This document shows, one piece after another, positions 38,961 through 53,100 of a DNA stretch of 64,000 nt. The stretch comes from Lepisosteus oculatus (taxonomy: Eukaryota > Chordata > Actinopteri > Semionotiformes > Lepisosteidae): positions 11,903,275 to 11,967,274 of the forward strand of contig NC_090716.1 in assembly GCF_040954835.1 (NCBI RefSeq), given 5' to 3'. Both the position numbers and the translations under genes were made by a program. Numbering within the stretch: the stretch's first letter is position 1; every line of letters begins with the position of its first letter. Under the pieces are notes generated by a model. The model saw only the letters and a list, made by a program, of their open reading frames with translations. It made no database searches and was not told where the DNA came from.

Positions 38961-41945
38961 GTTTAATTAGAGAACCCTGGCTCAATAATATGGCTGTGTA
39001 ACTTCAAAACTCTGACAGCTTTTGTGTGTTCTCTGTTTGAAGAGCATTTCCCCATACTTTTCATTGGTGTTCCTTTTTCTTTCACTGTTGCATCTTAAAA
39101 ACTTAATTGAGTTGATTTTATCAGTGTGTTTGAGGTCCACTCATAGTCTTCGATTGAGCAAAGGTTTTGGCCTTTCAGACAAAGCCAAGGTGGAAGAAGA
39201 GATGTTTCAAGGTAAGGTTACAATTTCTTACTTGATGTTCATTGCATGCTCTTTATTAATCATAAAATGAACAGTAAGTACCATTAAATTGTGTACATGT
39301 TGTGGAAATCAAATATTGCTAATATAATTGATAGAGTTGTATGATGTGATTTTGAGTTGTACCAAAATAACTGCCAAGTTGAGTTGAGTATAACTGCCAA
39401 GCTGTAGACCTGAGAATTTTGATTGATAATTAATATCCTCTTAAGGGTTTAAGTTGGCATTAATGTGCTGGTATTTGAAGTAAATGATTAGTGTAACCTG
39501 GAACACCTGTCTGGTTAAGAGAGATCGATGGTACAGCTGTTTTAAAAGGGTGTGCTCTGTGTTCTCAGCTGGGTGCAATCAACAAGGGGAGTCAAGTTGT
39601 TAGCAGGGGCCTAAAGAAATCTGCTGGGATGCTCTGTGATGTGTTTCTGTAAATGAAGTGTTTAATATGTCTACATATTTGGGGAAAAAATGCTTCATTA
39701 TTCATTGTTACTCTGAATTACTCTCCACCAAGACCCAAACCTAGAAACATTTACCACTTTACCTTGTTTTCTCATTATCGCTCAGGTAGCATCACCCAAG
39801 GCATTAGACTGGGCTGATTGTAAAGTTCATGCTGAATTATTTTGCTTTCCATAAAGTTTAATTCGTTCTCCAAAGCAAACATACAGTAACTTTTATACAG
39901 GTTTTCAATAAGAAAGGATGTGTAATCTTTCCTGATTTTTCCATCCATCCATTTTGTAATTTTAATTAACTTTTTAAATTATTGAGTATTTCATTAATTC
40001 TTTGGTCTGAAACTTGAGGTAAAACAAAATTACTTTTTTGGTGTGTTTAATTTCCTTTGTGAGGAAAACTGCAAAGTGCTGTTGTTGTTGTACTGTGTAT
40101 ACAGGTATCTGTTTTACCTCCAATTCAGGTTGTTCTTTGCTCAAGGCAGCCTTTTATGATCCACTGTATTCCTTTCTTTCCCCAAAGTGTCTGCGCGACT
40201 CATAATTCTATCCCACTCCTAAGCAGAGTATATCACTCAGTTAAAGTCTCACCTCAAGCCTGATCTCTTTGATCTGCTAATAAGCATGCTCCCACACCAG
40301 ACTAGATATTATGCAGCTATTGCAATTGACAAAAAGGCACTCTAATCAGATCACTGAAGACAGGAGAGATCTGATGTCCTATTAATGTCAGCAAAAACTT
40401 TAACATTGAAAAGCAATTTCTCACTTTTACAGCAAGATTGAAGAAGGTATGAAAAAAGATTTTCTAACAAAGTATTTTAGCAACCACTGCATCTGTTGAG
40501 TGTTTTCAGATTTGTTTCAGTGTTAATAGTGCACAGTATGTTCACACTTTTGTATGGTTCATTGCATTGATTGAGAAGAAATTATGCTGAAACCCATGAA
40601 GCCTGAATATAAGCAGAAAGGTGTAATGCTAGCTTACTACCTCTGTAAAACTTCCTTGCAAGCATTTGACACCTCTTGTCAGATTATATTTTTAGCCACA
40701 CAACTAATGAGCTTGGTTGTTCATAGCTTAGGCAGAAAGCACATTGAAAAACCTTGCAGTACACACAATAGCATTCAAATAAATAACATACAGTAAGACA
40801 CTAAATGCTTTTTGGGGGTCAATGTTTGGTTTTTCAACCTACAATAAATACAAATAAACAGCATTTACAATGTGGAATTTCAGAAAAGAAGGAATATGGG
40901 ACTTTTTAAACATTTTAAGATGAAAAGCTTCTCTCCATTTTGTCACAGTTCTTGTGCAGTTGTACTCTCATCCAAGTGTTCTTTTTTCAGAAAGAACAAT
41001 ATGAATTAATATAAGCAGGAGTGAATAGAGGGTACGTAGGTCTCCGTGAAGTCTTACTGAGTAGCAGCCAGACCTGTCAGTAAAAGTTGTCAAGATTGAT
41101 AGTAACCTGTGAGTCCGTTCGAAGGAGCAGGTGGAGGCCCAATGGAATTATATTATGATTAATTGCTTTAAAGACTAATTTAACTCTTAGTGTCATTTTA
41201 CGTTTTTTCACAACCATTGGTGAAAAAAATAAAATCAGATTATATTGAAAATGTATTAATGACCAGTAGAGTGTCTTTTGGAGACCTAGTCTTTGCCTTT
41301 GGACCCATCTGTCATTTTACTAAGCTTCTTCCCAAACCTTTGGATTCAGTGCCTGCCTGAATATAATACTCTTCCCTCTGTTTCATCACAATCAGCCCTA
41401 GGACAAAGCAAATGTTTCATTAAGCCTACTGTGGGTTGACTTGCTCACATACAATTTCAATCAGTGCCATGATAAGCATTTCATGCTCAGTTTGATCCAC
41501 TGATTTCTACTCTAATCAATCGTCGCCTACTGCTGCTGTCTCTGACCTTGGTTGGAGTCCTTCTTTTAGCTTGTATCTGTCCTCTTTTCTGTTAAACTCT
41601 GAAATCAAATATTCCTTTTTTTAAGATGAGTAAATGGGCAACAAAGCTGTGTTAGGTCAATGAGAAATCCCAGTGAAGTTTTTGGTAGTTTTGTGTTAAT
41701 CTGCAATAGTACAAGAAATTAATTGTGAGTGCAGTATCAGACTAAGCATGCAGTTTGGCCATATCAGTAAGATTATTCAGAATAATGTAGAGATGTCAAC
41801 GCTTGCTTCTGATGAATTGATTAATAGAGGTGTCATCTTCAGAGTTCACAGCATGCTTAATAACCTGAACAGTTTTGTTTTTTGATGCAGTTCACAACTC
41901 TCTCTATCCATACTGGAGTAAAAGATAGTTCAAGTAGGTACTGTA

Positions 41946-42133
41946 GCATGCGTAGGCAGCAAAGGAACAGGTAGCGGGTTTATTCCATGCTGAAAAGGAG
42001 AAGAAAGGAAACGCAACGTTTCGGCTGTGGAGCCTTCTTCAGGTGTGTCATGAGCCCGAACAAGGCTCCACAGTCGAAACGTTGCGTTTTCCTTCTTTTC
42101 TTTTCAGCATGGAATAAACCTATTTCTTGTTCT
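41946..42133. mobile_element. Palindromic foldback element, copy 1
   Basis: Left arm about 41977-42036 (ggtttattccatgctgaaaa ... ggaaacgcaacgtttcggct ... gtggagcctt). Right arm about 42061-42120 is its near-perfect reverse complement (aaggctccacagtcgaaacg ... cagcatggaataaacc). The loop is about 25 bases. Outside the left arm is gcatgcgtaggcagcaaagg, which also occurs, inverted, at the right end of the copy at 52636-52757. No coding capacity. It would form a long hairpin in DNA or RNA. Confidence 0.7.
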
Positions 42134-43640
42134 GATGTAAAAGATGTCTTGTAGCGGAAAGACATATTGTCCTTGTATTGTGTGTGAAATAACAGTTGCA
42201 CTGTATGTGTCTTATTAATTTTGTCTTTTGGGGGGGTATTATTTTATATTTTATATTATTACATCAAAGTGTTATGGTCTGAAAACAAACATTTAAAAAG
42301 CCCTGTAAAATATGAGCTGCTTCATGAACCTCTTGCTCAAGGGATTTATAGTTCTAATGCGTGTTCAATATTTTGAATAATTTAGATAATAAATGCAAAA
42401 GACAACAACTGTCTTAATGGAATACTTAAAGAACAAGCATAGCAAGATGGAAACCAAACATTTTTTAACGATTTGGAATGATTTAATTGAACTTTCATTA
42501 ACTGTTATATCAAGCTTTTTGTAACGCCAAGATTTTCCTGGATACTGTTAATTAAAACTCTTGCTTTGGAATTAGCAAAAGGAAAATTCCATTGTGTCTA
42601 ATCTCTATGTTTGATGTACAAACAGTATTAAAAATGCAACAGTTTATATAGGAGGAGTATTTATATATAATCCCAAGCCCTTGAAAGTAACTGCAAATCT
42701 TAGACTTTTTTAAAATAACTTTTCTACTACTCTTTTTATTAATATAGTTGCCCCTAAATACCTTGTATTTAACCAGTTTTACTTCTTGATCAGTTTTTCA
42801 CACTCATGTCCATCCTCTTTGTGACAATGTCGCCTTCGATTGCTAATTATGCAGTCTCTGGTAGTGATTGCTAATATAAATGACTTACTGACTTCTTGTT
42901 TTATCTAGGAGAGACTGTAGTTGGGTATGGTATCAAATTTATATATTTTTTCTATTTAGATTTGATTTTCAATTAGAATCTGGGATGTGTTTTATCATTT
43001 CAATGGTACAGCGATAGCATTTAATAAAAGGGGAAAGTTTTGCATTACAGGACTATGCAAAAGCTTTCAAAAAGGATTAATAATTCATGTTGGTTATAGA
43101 AGCAATGACAAACTTTCATTTAAAGGTCTCATTAGAAAGGGGGGTCGTTTTCAGGTTCATGAGTGGTTTCTTGCAACAGTCATACACTGTACACAAAATA
43201 GTGCACTGTCCTCAAACCTGCCCTCCTGTTTCTCTGAATCAGAATAATTAAAGACCCAACAGGCACTGCTGACTAACTGCTCCTGAATTTCATAGTCACG
43301 ACCCCTCGGAAGTAAGTCATGTCACCATCATTCCCCTCTTGTCACACAAAATGAATTAAATGGATGCTGCTGATGTAGTTTTCCCATCCCATCAGAACAA
43401 AAGCAGGTACAGTGAGTCTGAAATCACAGTGTGGAGACAACACACCTTTTGTCCATTACAGGGAGACTGGTAAGTGCAAATCTGACTTAGGATCTTACTG
43501 AAAAATGTTTCTGAGTTGGAAATTACATTCTATACCCAAGACTGGTGTGTGAGAGAGGCTCTTGACACTGCCCGTTTTCTTCCCCTAAAATGTATGATGG
43601 CACTTTAGAGTCAGCAGACTGATCTCAAAATGATCCTGTC

Positions 43641-43677
43641 ATCCATCCATTTTCAGAAACTGCTTTATCCTTAGGGA
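43641..43677 (-). repeat. SINE tail scrap
   Basis: catccatccattttcagaaa followed by ctgctttatcc matches the terminal part of the SINE-like family at 28541-28850. Too short to classify further. Confidence 0.4.
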
Positions 43678-43744
43678 ATACATGTTCGATTCACAAAAGT
43701 AAAGCACGGATAGATGCTCTGCTCACTCACATATATAAAATTTA

Positions 43745-43770
43745 CACACACATATATATATATATATCTG
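43745..43770. repeat. CA/TA microsatellite
   Basis: A short acacac run followed by an uninterrupted run of ta dinucleotides. Confidence 0.75.
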
Positions 43771-44854
43771 TAAAATATGCATCCATTTATTACTGACACC
43801 TCTTCACTGACCATAAGGTGAAAGAATAAAGCCTTACTGAGCCACCAAATATCTGTCACCTCTGTCATGTGGTCAGCCCCAAATGCATTACTTTTGTCAT
43901 CTATAGCTGAATAAATCTGCACCCGTCTCTTGTGGTGTAACAGTGTCTTGAAATTGAGGCCTTTTGATGTGAGATCTAGCATTTGCTGCCAGAAGATGTG
44001 AAAGCTATGCTTTTTTTAGATATGGAAACCAGACCAATCTGTATTGGAACCTCTATGCACGTCACTGGTAATGCAATATTAGGTTTACATGACTTCATTT
44101 ATTAGATTGATCCATTTTTGTGTCCTTGCACATGTCTGAGTTTGAATTTGAATTTCCATCGGGAACTTTATCGTGAAATCTTTTTATGTCTAGCCTTTTA
44201 TTTTTGCATTATGATCTTGGATCATAAATTTAGAATTGAACGCAATCTTTTGTCCATTTGCATGTTAACTCATTTTGTGAAGGAGTTGTACAAGCCATGG
44301 CAGTGACAGAATACTGTACGTGCTTTTTAAGAAGCTCTTCTCTGAATTCCTCAGACATGGCTCTCCTAGTGAAGGTGCTCAGTGATGTGGTTGGGGAAAA
44401 AAGGCAGGAGACAGCTTGTGCTTTTTTGGCAGGTGGTCAAATCAGACACTTGAGTTTATTTTGATTGTAATGAAAGATGACACTCCCATATCTGGGTAAT
44501 AGACTTTTGAGAATTGGGGTTGGCAAATTACTTTACAGTTTGAGCTGGCTAAAACTAGGAACAGCAACTAAGCAAACCTAGTGCTTTCAAAAGAGGCTCA
44601 GGCAGTGAAAAAGTGTTCAAGAATACAGATTAATCCCATGTCCTGACATCACTAGTGCAAGTCTGCACTACTTCACTCGTCATCTAAGACTGGGATTGCT
44701 CAAATGATGGTGCACACTTGAGTTATGCTGTGTATTCTGGTCTCGTTGCGCAACAGCGGCCTCAATGACTTGATGGGTGTCTGTAAATACCAACTATGGC
44801 ATTGTGCATTGTGGGGAAAAATGGCAAACGTCTCTGTGTAGTACATGTTGCCAG

Positions 44855-44965
44855 CAATGTACTTGTGTCCTGTCCTCAGTGTACTCCTGCCTTGTGCTCT
44901 GTGATTCCAGGATAGGATCTGGGTTACCCTTCAGAGGAATAAGCAGCTTTCTAACAATGGATCAA
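44855..44965 (+). repeat. Dispersed SINE-like repeat, degenerate 3' part
   Basis: Phrases cttgtgtcctgtcctcagtg, gtactcctgccttgtgctct and gattccaggataggatctgg match the 3' half of the 11671 family. The 5' half (44700-44850) is only weakly recognisable. Confidence 0.5.
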
Positions 44966-45481
44966 TGGAAATTACTCATTGGTTAGAGGAGTTCACTGTC
45001 CTCATTTCCCCTGTGCTCATATGAAGATTATATCTGGTCAAGCCAAATAAGTCTGAATCACTGGTAATCGTACAGCACCTGTGAAATCTGGAGAAAGAGT
45101 AGCCGGCAATGTCGTTGGAAACACTCCAGCTGCTATTTATTTCCAATGTACTGTAAATGAACCATTTTTCCATTTTGAAAAATGATCTCAGTTGGTCTGT
45201 AGAGGCACATGGTTATGAATGCCACATCTTAGGCCGGTACTAAATGACGTGCTTTAGTTTGCTTCTAATTCACATTTTTCTTGCTTTGTTTTTCCAGGGA
45301 GATAACTGGTTTTGTGGAGTCCAAGGCCATTAAAGCTTCAACAACATAAGTGAGTTTAAAGTGGGATCTTATTTAGGACCCTTAGTGTTTTGTAGCGTAG
45401 TGCATGTGATTCACAGGCTGAAAACAGGCAATGATTCCCTGTTACTATCTTGCAAATAGTAAACAATTATTTTAGCTTACG

Positions 45482-45515
45482 ATAATAATAATAAAAATAA
45501 TAATAATTGCTTACA
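45482..45515. repeat. AAT microsatellite beside a dispersed repeat
   Basis: Runs of ataataata, slightly interrupted, immediately before the repeat starting near 45510. Such A/T-rich runs often mark the end of a retroposed element. Confidence 0.65.
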
Positions 45516-45790
45516 CTTATATAGCGCTTTTCTGGACACTCCACTCAAAGCCCTTTACAGGTAATGGGGTCTCCCCTCCACCACCACCAATGTGCAGCAA
45601 CCACTTGGATGATGCGACGGCAGCCATAGTGCGCCAGAACGCTCACCACACATCAGCTATTAGTGGGGAGAAGAGCAGAGAGTAATGAAGCCAATTCATA
45701 GATGGGGATTATTAGGAGGCCATGATTGGTTATGGCCAATGGGAAATTTGGCCAGGACGTCGGGGTTCTGTACATAATTCTGTAATACCA
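45510..45790 (-). repeat. Dispersed repeat, companion half of the 5S-like family
   Basis: Begins cttatatagcgcttttctgg, acactccactcaaagccc and contains gatgatgcgacggcagccat, gtgcgccagaacgctcacca and ggattattaggaggccatga. From memory these precede the 5S-like segment of the same repeat seen at 1600-1868. Strand is given to match that segment. Confidence 0.55.
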
Positions 45791-47011
45791 GATTAACCTT
45801 GAGAATATTAGCAAAAAAATAATTGGTTTTCCAGGTGACGTTTGCAATTGCCTAGTTGTATCTCATCTTCTTTTGGCTGTTTTGAATGCAGCACCACCAT
45901 CTAAGTTCTTGTTTTTTATGTCGCTTAGCGACATTGTAACAACTTCCTTTTTGCACTGGGCAATATTCGTAGTTGATATTTATCACCACTTATGGTTTGA
46001 TATGTTATTTCTTTTCTTTTACTTGGACATAACGATTGACAAGACCTAGCTTAGCTTTTTATTATATCTGATAAGCCCAAATTTGTGTAGAGCTTATATT
46101 GTCTTGTGGTTTAAAAAGCCAGGTGTTGCTCAGGAAGCATCTCTCAAGTCATTCACTGACTCATTTGAAGTGAAAACCCATTGAAAATATTACAGAATAT
46201 AGCAGTACACTTATGAAACACACAAAACACCAACTGAGTCATCTTAGTATTTAATTTCTGAGCGGTTCTTCTTGAATTGGGACACGTTGTCCTAAATTGA
46301 ATTTAGAAATTGTTTTGTGCCTCGCTTTGCACTGTTATAATGGATAATAATGTGATTTTCAGCTGCCTTGCCTTGCATGTATTCAGAATAGTATTTTTGA
46401 CTGCCTTGTGTTTGTTTGAGGGTCATGTATTCTAGGATACAGTTCTGCTGTTTTGCTCCTTCCAATTACAATCCTCCATATTGTTAACAACATTTAATCT
46501 TTCTTTTTAAGTTTTAACACACAAACACCGACACACACATATCCTTAAAACAACTGCTTACATGGAAGACTTCACTACTCTACACTGCTCCTCTGGGGAA
46601 AAGACAAATGAGAGCACTTAAGGGGCACTCCTAAGGACTTCTGCACACATCTAAAGTTGTTGATGACGACACCTTGAATGTGCTTGCAATGGGTCAAGCT
46701 CTTGATTTCAAAAGGAAGGTTTTTGAAGGTTACTGTACAGATGGGTTTTCTCACTCTTTGTTTCCTGAAGGAGTTAGAAGGGTGAAATCTTCATCACTAA
46801 GGAATGTTCATTGTCCATTATGATTGAGCAGCTGTTAGAAAGTTCTGTGGAACTACGCCTATCAATATAAAATCTTATTTATATAAAAATCTCTTAGTGC
46901 CACCAGAATGTACAGCTAGTTGACTCAAACTAATTAGTGTAATATGTTGTAAATAAAGCTTTCTCAGGCAGGTCACTGACTGTAGATATTTTTAGTTTTT
47001 CACTTTGTTGT

Positions 47012-47119
47012 TTTATTATAAATTGGCCCATTTTAAAATTAAAACTGCAAATGTGGAAGAACAGAAGACTGCAAGAAAAAACTCAAGAGACGGTATTATG
47101 ACAAGAAATATATTTTATT
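47012..47119 (-). terminator. Candidate DRD4 polyadenylation signals
   Basis: TTTATT on the plus strand (AATAAA on the coding strand) occurs at 47114-47119, 54 bases past the stop, and at 47012-47017. Either could end a short 3' UTR; there is no transcript evidence. Confidence 0.3.
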
Positions 47120-47172
47120 ACACTATACAAAAATGTTGTGCTTTTCTGTACAATCATGTTGAGAATGTTTTG

Positions 47173-50100
47173 TTAACAGCAGCTGTGCAAGAATTTGTGG
47201 AAAAAGTTCCTAAACTCTGTGTTGAAGACAGTGTAGATAATGGGATTTAAAGCGCTGTTGACATAGCCTAGCCAAGTGACGATGCTCATTAACTGAGGGG
47301 AGATGTCACAAGCGTCGCACAGTGCTCTGGTGATGTGCACCACAAAAAATGGTGTCCAGCAAAAAAGAAATGCACCTGAAACAAAGAGAGAGAACAGAAA
47401 TGTGAGGGGATTCAGTGCTGGCCAGCATCATAGAACATTAAAGATGACCATCCTGAGAATCAGTTCCTATATGAACCATCTTACCATTTTGGAAACAGCA
47501 ATTTTTGTCACTTAATAAAAGTTACATTACAGCTTTTTCACTGATGAAACATATAACCTAAAAACTAGACACACAGCCAAGTTCCGATATCTGATTACTT
47601 AGGAGTCCAATTCACATTTGGTGTTTTACAAAACCTTGGGATTACGTCAGCTCCTTTATCAAAATTGTAGTACTGTAGTTGTAAACTTATTAAAGCAGCT
47701 GAGCAGCCTGTGTTTTACCTGCATGCTGATTGAGGGAGTTTTCTTTTAGCTTTTCCTAGATGCAATCAATTAGCTGACACTGCAAATCCCTTGGGATGTG
47801 TCTGTGTCTGTAAGAAGGTTTCTATGACATGACCACAGGTTATATACTCCATAGCTCATCCTCACTGTTGCTTGAATCATCTGTAGGGTCAAAGACTACG
47901 GTATGCATGAAAACTGTTGAAGATCTAAAGGCTTGTCTCCTGCTTTGCTTTATTCAGTTGGATTCTAAGAATAATGAACTGTCCTGAAGGTTTGATAACT
48001 ACAGTACATCACAGTTTTCACTGATTTTACAGCAGTACTGAGGAGGTGTTGTATTTAGCTCCCCAGGTCTGGAATTGAGCAGCAATGCTAGTCAATGCTG
48101 CGCATACATCATTATGGAAAGTTCGTTTCAGAGGACAAAATCAAGGAGATCTTCATTTTGAAAAATACAGTCCATATTTTTTCAATTTGAAAAACCGGTC
48201 CTGAAGCAGAAAGATAAATGAATCATCAGGGTCATAAATGAAGTTGTAGATTATAAATATAACTTTCTCTTGCTAGGGTTCGCTTTTGCTTAATAATTCA
48301 AAGAGTGCCAATGGGTTTTCTATTTATACCTGCAAGAAGAGGTTTAGATGAGATACAGATTAGGAAAAAAAGCCTTTCTTTGTCTAGTGTTGTGAGACCG
48401 AAGAAAAATTGTAATCCGAAAGTATAACATCTTAGAATAAAAACAATTTCAGCCCTATCAGATCAATTTATTCAGTCATGCTTCAGTAGTAATAGGCTCA
48501 TATTTTCCTAATTAATGCAGTGCTAGAAAGATTGTTTAATTCATTCTCAAGGTATCCAAGTATACTGGGGCATAATCATTTCAGCCTTCACGAGAATCAG
48601 AGTACATTCTGAAATTGGTGCGAGGCAAAATGTTGGATTATTATTTCCAGCAAAGTAAATAATTCAAATCAGGGAAGCAATTTTGATATTTTTAGTTGAA
48701 TTAAAATAAAATAAAAATACTTAGGAACTTGCGTACGGAAAAACAACTTTTGCATTTCTTGCTCGTTCAGTAAAAAAGGCATCAGTAGCAATAAAAACAC
48801 AAACACCGACATTACGGTTGAGCTTTCGTGGTAGGTCTTTCACCAGTGCACAAAGGTAATTTTTGAAAATTATTTTTGTTTTCCAAGTTCCCTACTGTGT
48901 TGCTTTATTTATTTTCTGTTATTATCATACATTGAAAACTGCAGGATGTTTATTATATTCAGAATTTAGGAGAAATGAAGGCCCAGAACATCCCAGAATA
49001 CTTTAGAGCCCTGCAGTCACACAAGGCTCCTCAGGCACAGCTTGCCAAGGCATGACTTCTGATTCTCTGTAGCGGTACAGTAGTTCAGCCTGTGGGTGTC
49101 TTCATTAATAAAAAATCTATTTTAGTCTTGATTTTCTAAGACAAGGCTCAACAAAAACCATTTAACCAATCCAATTAATTGAGCTAGCCAGTTTCCAGTA
49201 AAACATTAATCACTGTCCTGTTCGATATTTTTCTTTTAGTTACAAACTTTAGAAAAACTTGGCCTTACAAGCTACCAGATTCTTGTTTAAATAGCTTAAT
49301 CAAGATCTCATATCAAGATGTCATAATCCAAGATTAAAGTAATTAATGTAATTTTTCTCTGCAAAACAAGTGTGATTACACCTCCAAACAATTGAATTGT
49401 CTCCATTCTTATAATACATTAATATGCTGTTAATATCATAGAATGGCAATTATTAAAACACTGTTAAATACATATGGATCTTGCCTAATGTTTGATCTTG
49501 AGCTACCTGGGATTCCTGTCTAAGAATAAGTCAACAAGGAATTTGTATTGTGTTTCAATAATTTTTGACATAGCATTTATATATCTGTTGAAAAGGGAAA
49601 TAATCTAACTTTTATTGTGTAGGTGTTTTTGTAGTTGCATATAGTTTTAGCTTCTTTCAGATGACATTACAAGTAGCAAGATTCTAATCTAGCTCTTTGA
49701 ATCTCTGAAGGTTGTGCTCTGTTTGACTTATCTAGGCCAGCTCTTTAATTTACAATGGTATCTGTCAAAGGGCAGCATGTAATAATTATCTACAATCACT
49801 ACTTCTCAGGGTTCTCTATTGTTTCTTAGGCACCAGGTAGAGTTTTTAAAAAGACAGAAATTGAACACCCTGATATAACAGAATCAGCAGAACGGGACCT
49901 TTGAGAAGTGTGTTAGCACTCTCATAGCACCACGCCCTCGAATTGACTATTGTTTTGTTTTCTGTACTTCAGCCTTTATCTGTAAAATTGCGTTTGTCAG
50001 CGACAGAGATCCCAGCTTTTACTTGACAGGGTTATCAAAGGGTTTCTGCCATCTTGCATGTCTGTCCCACTTCCTAACACATGGCTTGCAGGCTGACGGA

Positions 50101-53100
50101 AGGTTGCTTAACAGGCTTAGCTCAATGGCAATGCTCTTGTACTGGTCTTTTCAAGGTTACCAGTAAGCCCCACTTAGAGGATCTTATTGGATGGAATATT
50201 GTGGTTGTACCACACTACAGAACATCTGACACAGATACACCCCAGACCTCTGAGAATATAAATCATACTCTAAGATAGAAGATGACTCATAACATAACTC
50301 ATAAGATGACTTTTTATATGTTATATAAATATAAAAAAGAAATATCATATTAGTTTGAATACTAGTAAAAAAACGAACCTCGATGTATGAAAATGTTGTT
50401 TGGTGCCACAATATTCATATTCAAACATATTGAGATTGACTATGTTCTCCTCCTATAAGTTACAATCTGTGTTTGATTTGGGTCTTGGAACCACTTGAAC
50501 AAAATATGACATAATGTGTTCTATTACACTGGATAACGCAGTGAAATTGCCTGATACTCTGGCACCTCATGCACTTATTCCTGCCAACATCCACCCATCA
50601 GTCTGCTGTGGGTGGCATGGCTTCAGGTTTGATTTTATGGTAGGAACAGCTTGAAAGAGTAGAGTGACCAATCTGTAAGATTGACATGGGGCCCATGTCT
50701 TCCTCTTCACACCCTTGCCTCACAAGAATTTGTAACAGATAGCTCCATTTATACATTTAGCTTGACAATTACAGGTTATTTTTAATATAGCTGCTATTGT
50801 AACTCATCGATGGGCATGACATTTTCTTCTGAACGTATAAAATGCTTTTGACAGTAGCTGAATAGTTTACCTGTTAGACCACCTGAGACCACACAAGAAC
50901 AAAACCCACATGGTATTTTAGGTAGTTTTAGGCAGGCTGGAGGTATAACTCAAAAGTGAAAAGGGGCAGGAAATCTCTAGGAACTCTAAGGTTTTTGCTT
51001 AAACTAAATTCTGTAAAAAAATATTTTTAAAGTATAATCTTTCTCCAGTACACTTAGGATTGAACTGGGATAGTGTCAGCCAAGAAGAGATGAAATGACA
51101 AATGAAATAGAGAAACGGGAGATCGAATGGCCAGTTCTACATACTTGCTTGACCTTTTCTGCCAGGTTTTCTTTCCCCACATTGCTCTGGGAATGTCCAG
51201 TGGAATCCTCATCATTTATGCACCTTTTGTTCCATAATGATACTATCCCACTTAAAGAACTACAGTACAGTTCCAGCTTTAATACATAATAAGACTTTCT
51301 TGAAAACAACGAACCACACTGTAGACACCGAAGACAACTTGAAATAAACATCGATATTGAATTCCAAATGCCGTTTCCAGTATTTTCAAGAAGGGTTAAA
51401 GAAAAGGTGAAGTGCACCATAGTTGTAAGGTGTGAATAATATAAAATAACAGAGACAGCTGATACTTTAAATATCTATTTAATTTATGTCTTCACTACTG
51501 AAGGTGATGCAACTGTGCCTTCTATGTTAGTTGAAAAGAATGAACCACTTTGAAATACTGTAGCTTAATGCTCTAATCAAAGACACTAAATGTAAGTCAA
51601 CAAGTCTGGATGTGTACTGTATGCTTTTCGATTCTTACAGAGATCAATAAGACCATTAATAGCTGCTAACAGTTGTTTTAGATCAATCATTAAGGAGTTG
51701 ATTACACTTAACTAGAGTTTTGCTTTGATCAAATTATATCATATACAAAACCAGGGTTGTACAAAAGCAGGTTAGATGATATACAGTATATACAGCATAT
51801 AGATCTGGGATCCTTGATGATTCTAAGGGGATGAAAATTCCTGGGATACAATGCAGCCATGCAAAATATTCATATACGGTGAAATTAAATTGAATGGAAA
51901 TATATATTTGTGTCTGAAAGAAATAAGGATAAGTACCATAGGTGACAATTAATTGGTGCATGAAGGAAAAAAGATTTAGGTGAGAGTAGAGTTCGTAAAC
52001 TCATAATTGACAACATACAGGTATTGTTGAGAGTTAATGTTCAAACCTGTGCAATGTGTTGTTAAACTACATCTGAACAATGTGTACAATTATCATCATA
52101 AAAAAGATACAGAAAAGTTGGAGAAAGTCCAAAGAAAAGAAAGTTAATCTGAGACATAAGGGGGTGAATTATGAGGACAGATTATTTTTATTTTGGTCAC
52201 GGTAAAAGTCATTTGATCAAAGTTTTCAGAATTTCAAAGAGAATAAATGTGATAGACCCTAATAAATATTTCAAATTAAACTCAGGAAGAATGTAAGTGG
52301 AAAATAACTAAATTTTGCACTGAAAATAGAAAAACCCTTTCCGCACAAGAAAGCAACGTGCTGGAAAATGTTTCCTTTATCTAATATATGTAAGTAAAGA
52401 CATGACTCCCTTTCTGTATTGCTCTACATTTATACAACAGATATACTTGTGAATATAGATACAAGGAAAACAAGGAACTATTTCTATGAGGGAACTGATT
52501 TTTACAGGTTTTCTCTCCTGAGTCGCATGACAACTCAAACCTAAAAAACCAAGATGGGCTACATGGCTTCCACTTGCTTGCAACCTTATGAGTGGCAGCC
52601 CTTATGTTCTCATTTCCAAGCCTTCTTTCTTTCAGAGGAACAAGTAAAGGTTTATTCCACGCTGAAAAGACAAGAAAAGAAACGCAACGTTTCGGCTGTG
52701 GTGCCTTCTTCGGGTGAAGAAACCTTTACTTGTTCCTTTGCTGCCTACGCATGCTGACCTAATTGAACTCCTTCTTTCTTTCAGTCCTACTTTCATTAAA
52801 GCAGTATTCTGAACTTCAGCCATTTGAAGAGAATGGGAAAACCTCCATTCCCAGGTACCGGCATCAAGAAAATGATTAAATCTTCTCAGAGCACTTACCT
52901 ACGACAATAGGCAACACCTTCATGGCTTTTCTCTCCCGGCCATTAATCTTGGCTCTTTTCTTCTTGGGAGCAGCCTGGCAGTACTTCCCATCTGGGAAAG
53001 CCACTGTCTGAATGGAGTCTCTCTTGTACTCCTTGGGGAAGGGGCAGTCAGGGTGAGAGTAACGGCTCAGCTCCTCCAGCTTGACATCCGCCAGGTCACG

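Larger units (their letters stand above)
34156..47172. other. DEAF1-DRD4 convergent intergenic region
   Basis: Thirteen kilobases between the DEAF1 and DRD4 stop codons. It includes both 3' UTRs, a solo LTR, a foldback element, LINE and SINE fragments and microsatellites. Spliced-looking motifs at 39125-39211 and 45298-45349 are noted in the findings, but no gene is called. Confidence 0.6.
47376..52898 (-). other. DRD4 intron 3 (5.5 kb)
   Basis: No further exon is recognised. It contains a LINE ORF2 remnant at 52085-52345 and a foldback element at 52636-52757. The rest is AT-rich unique sequence. Confidence 0.55.
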
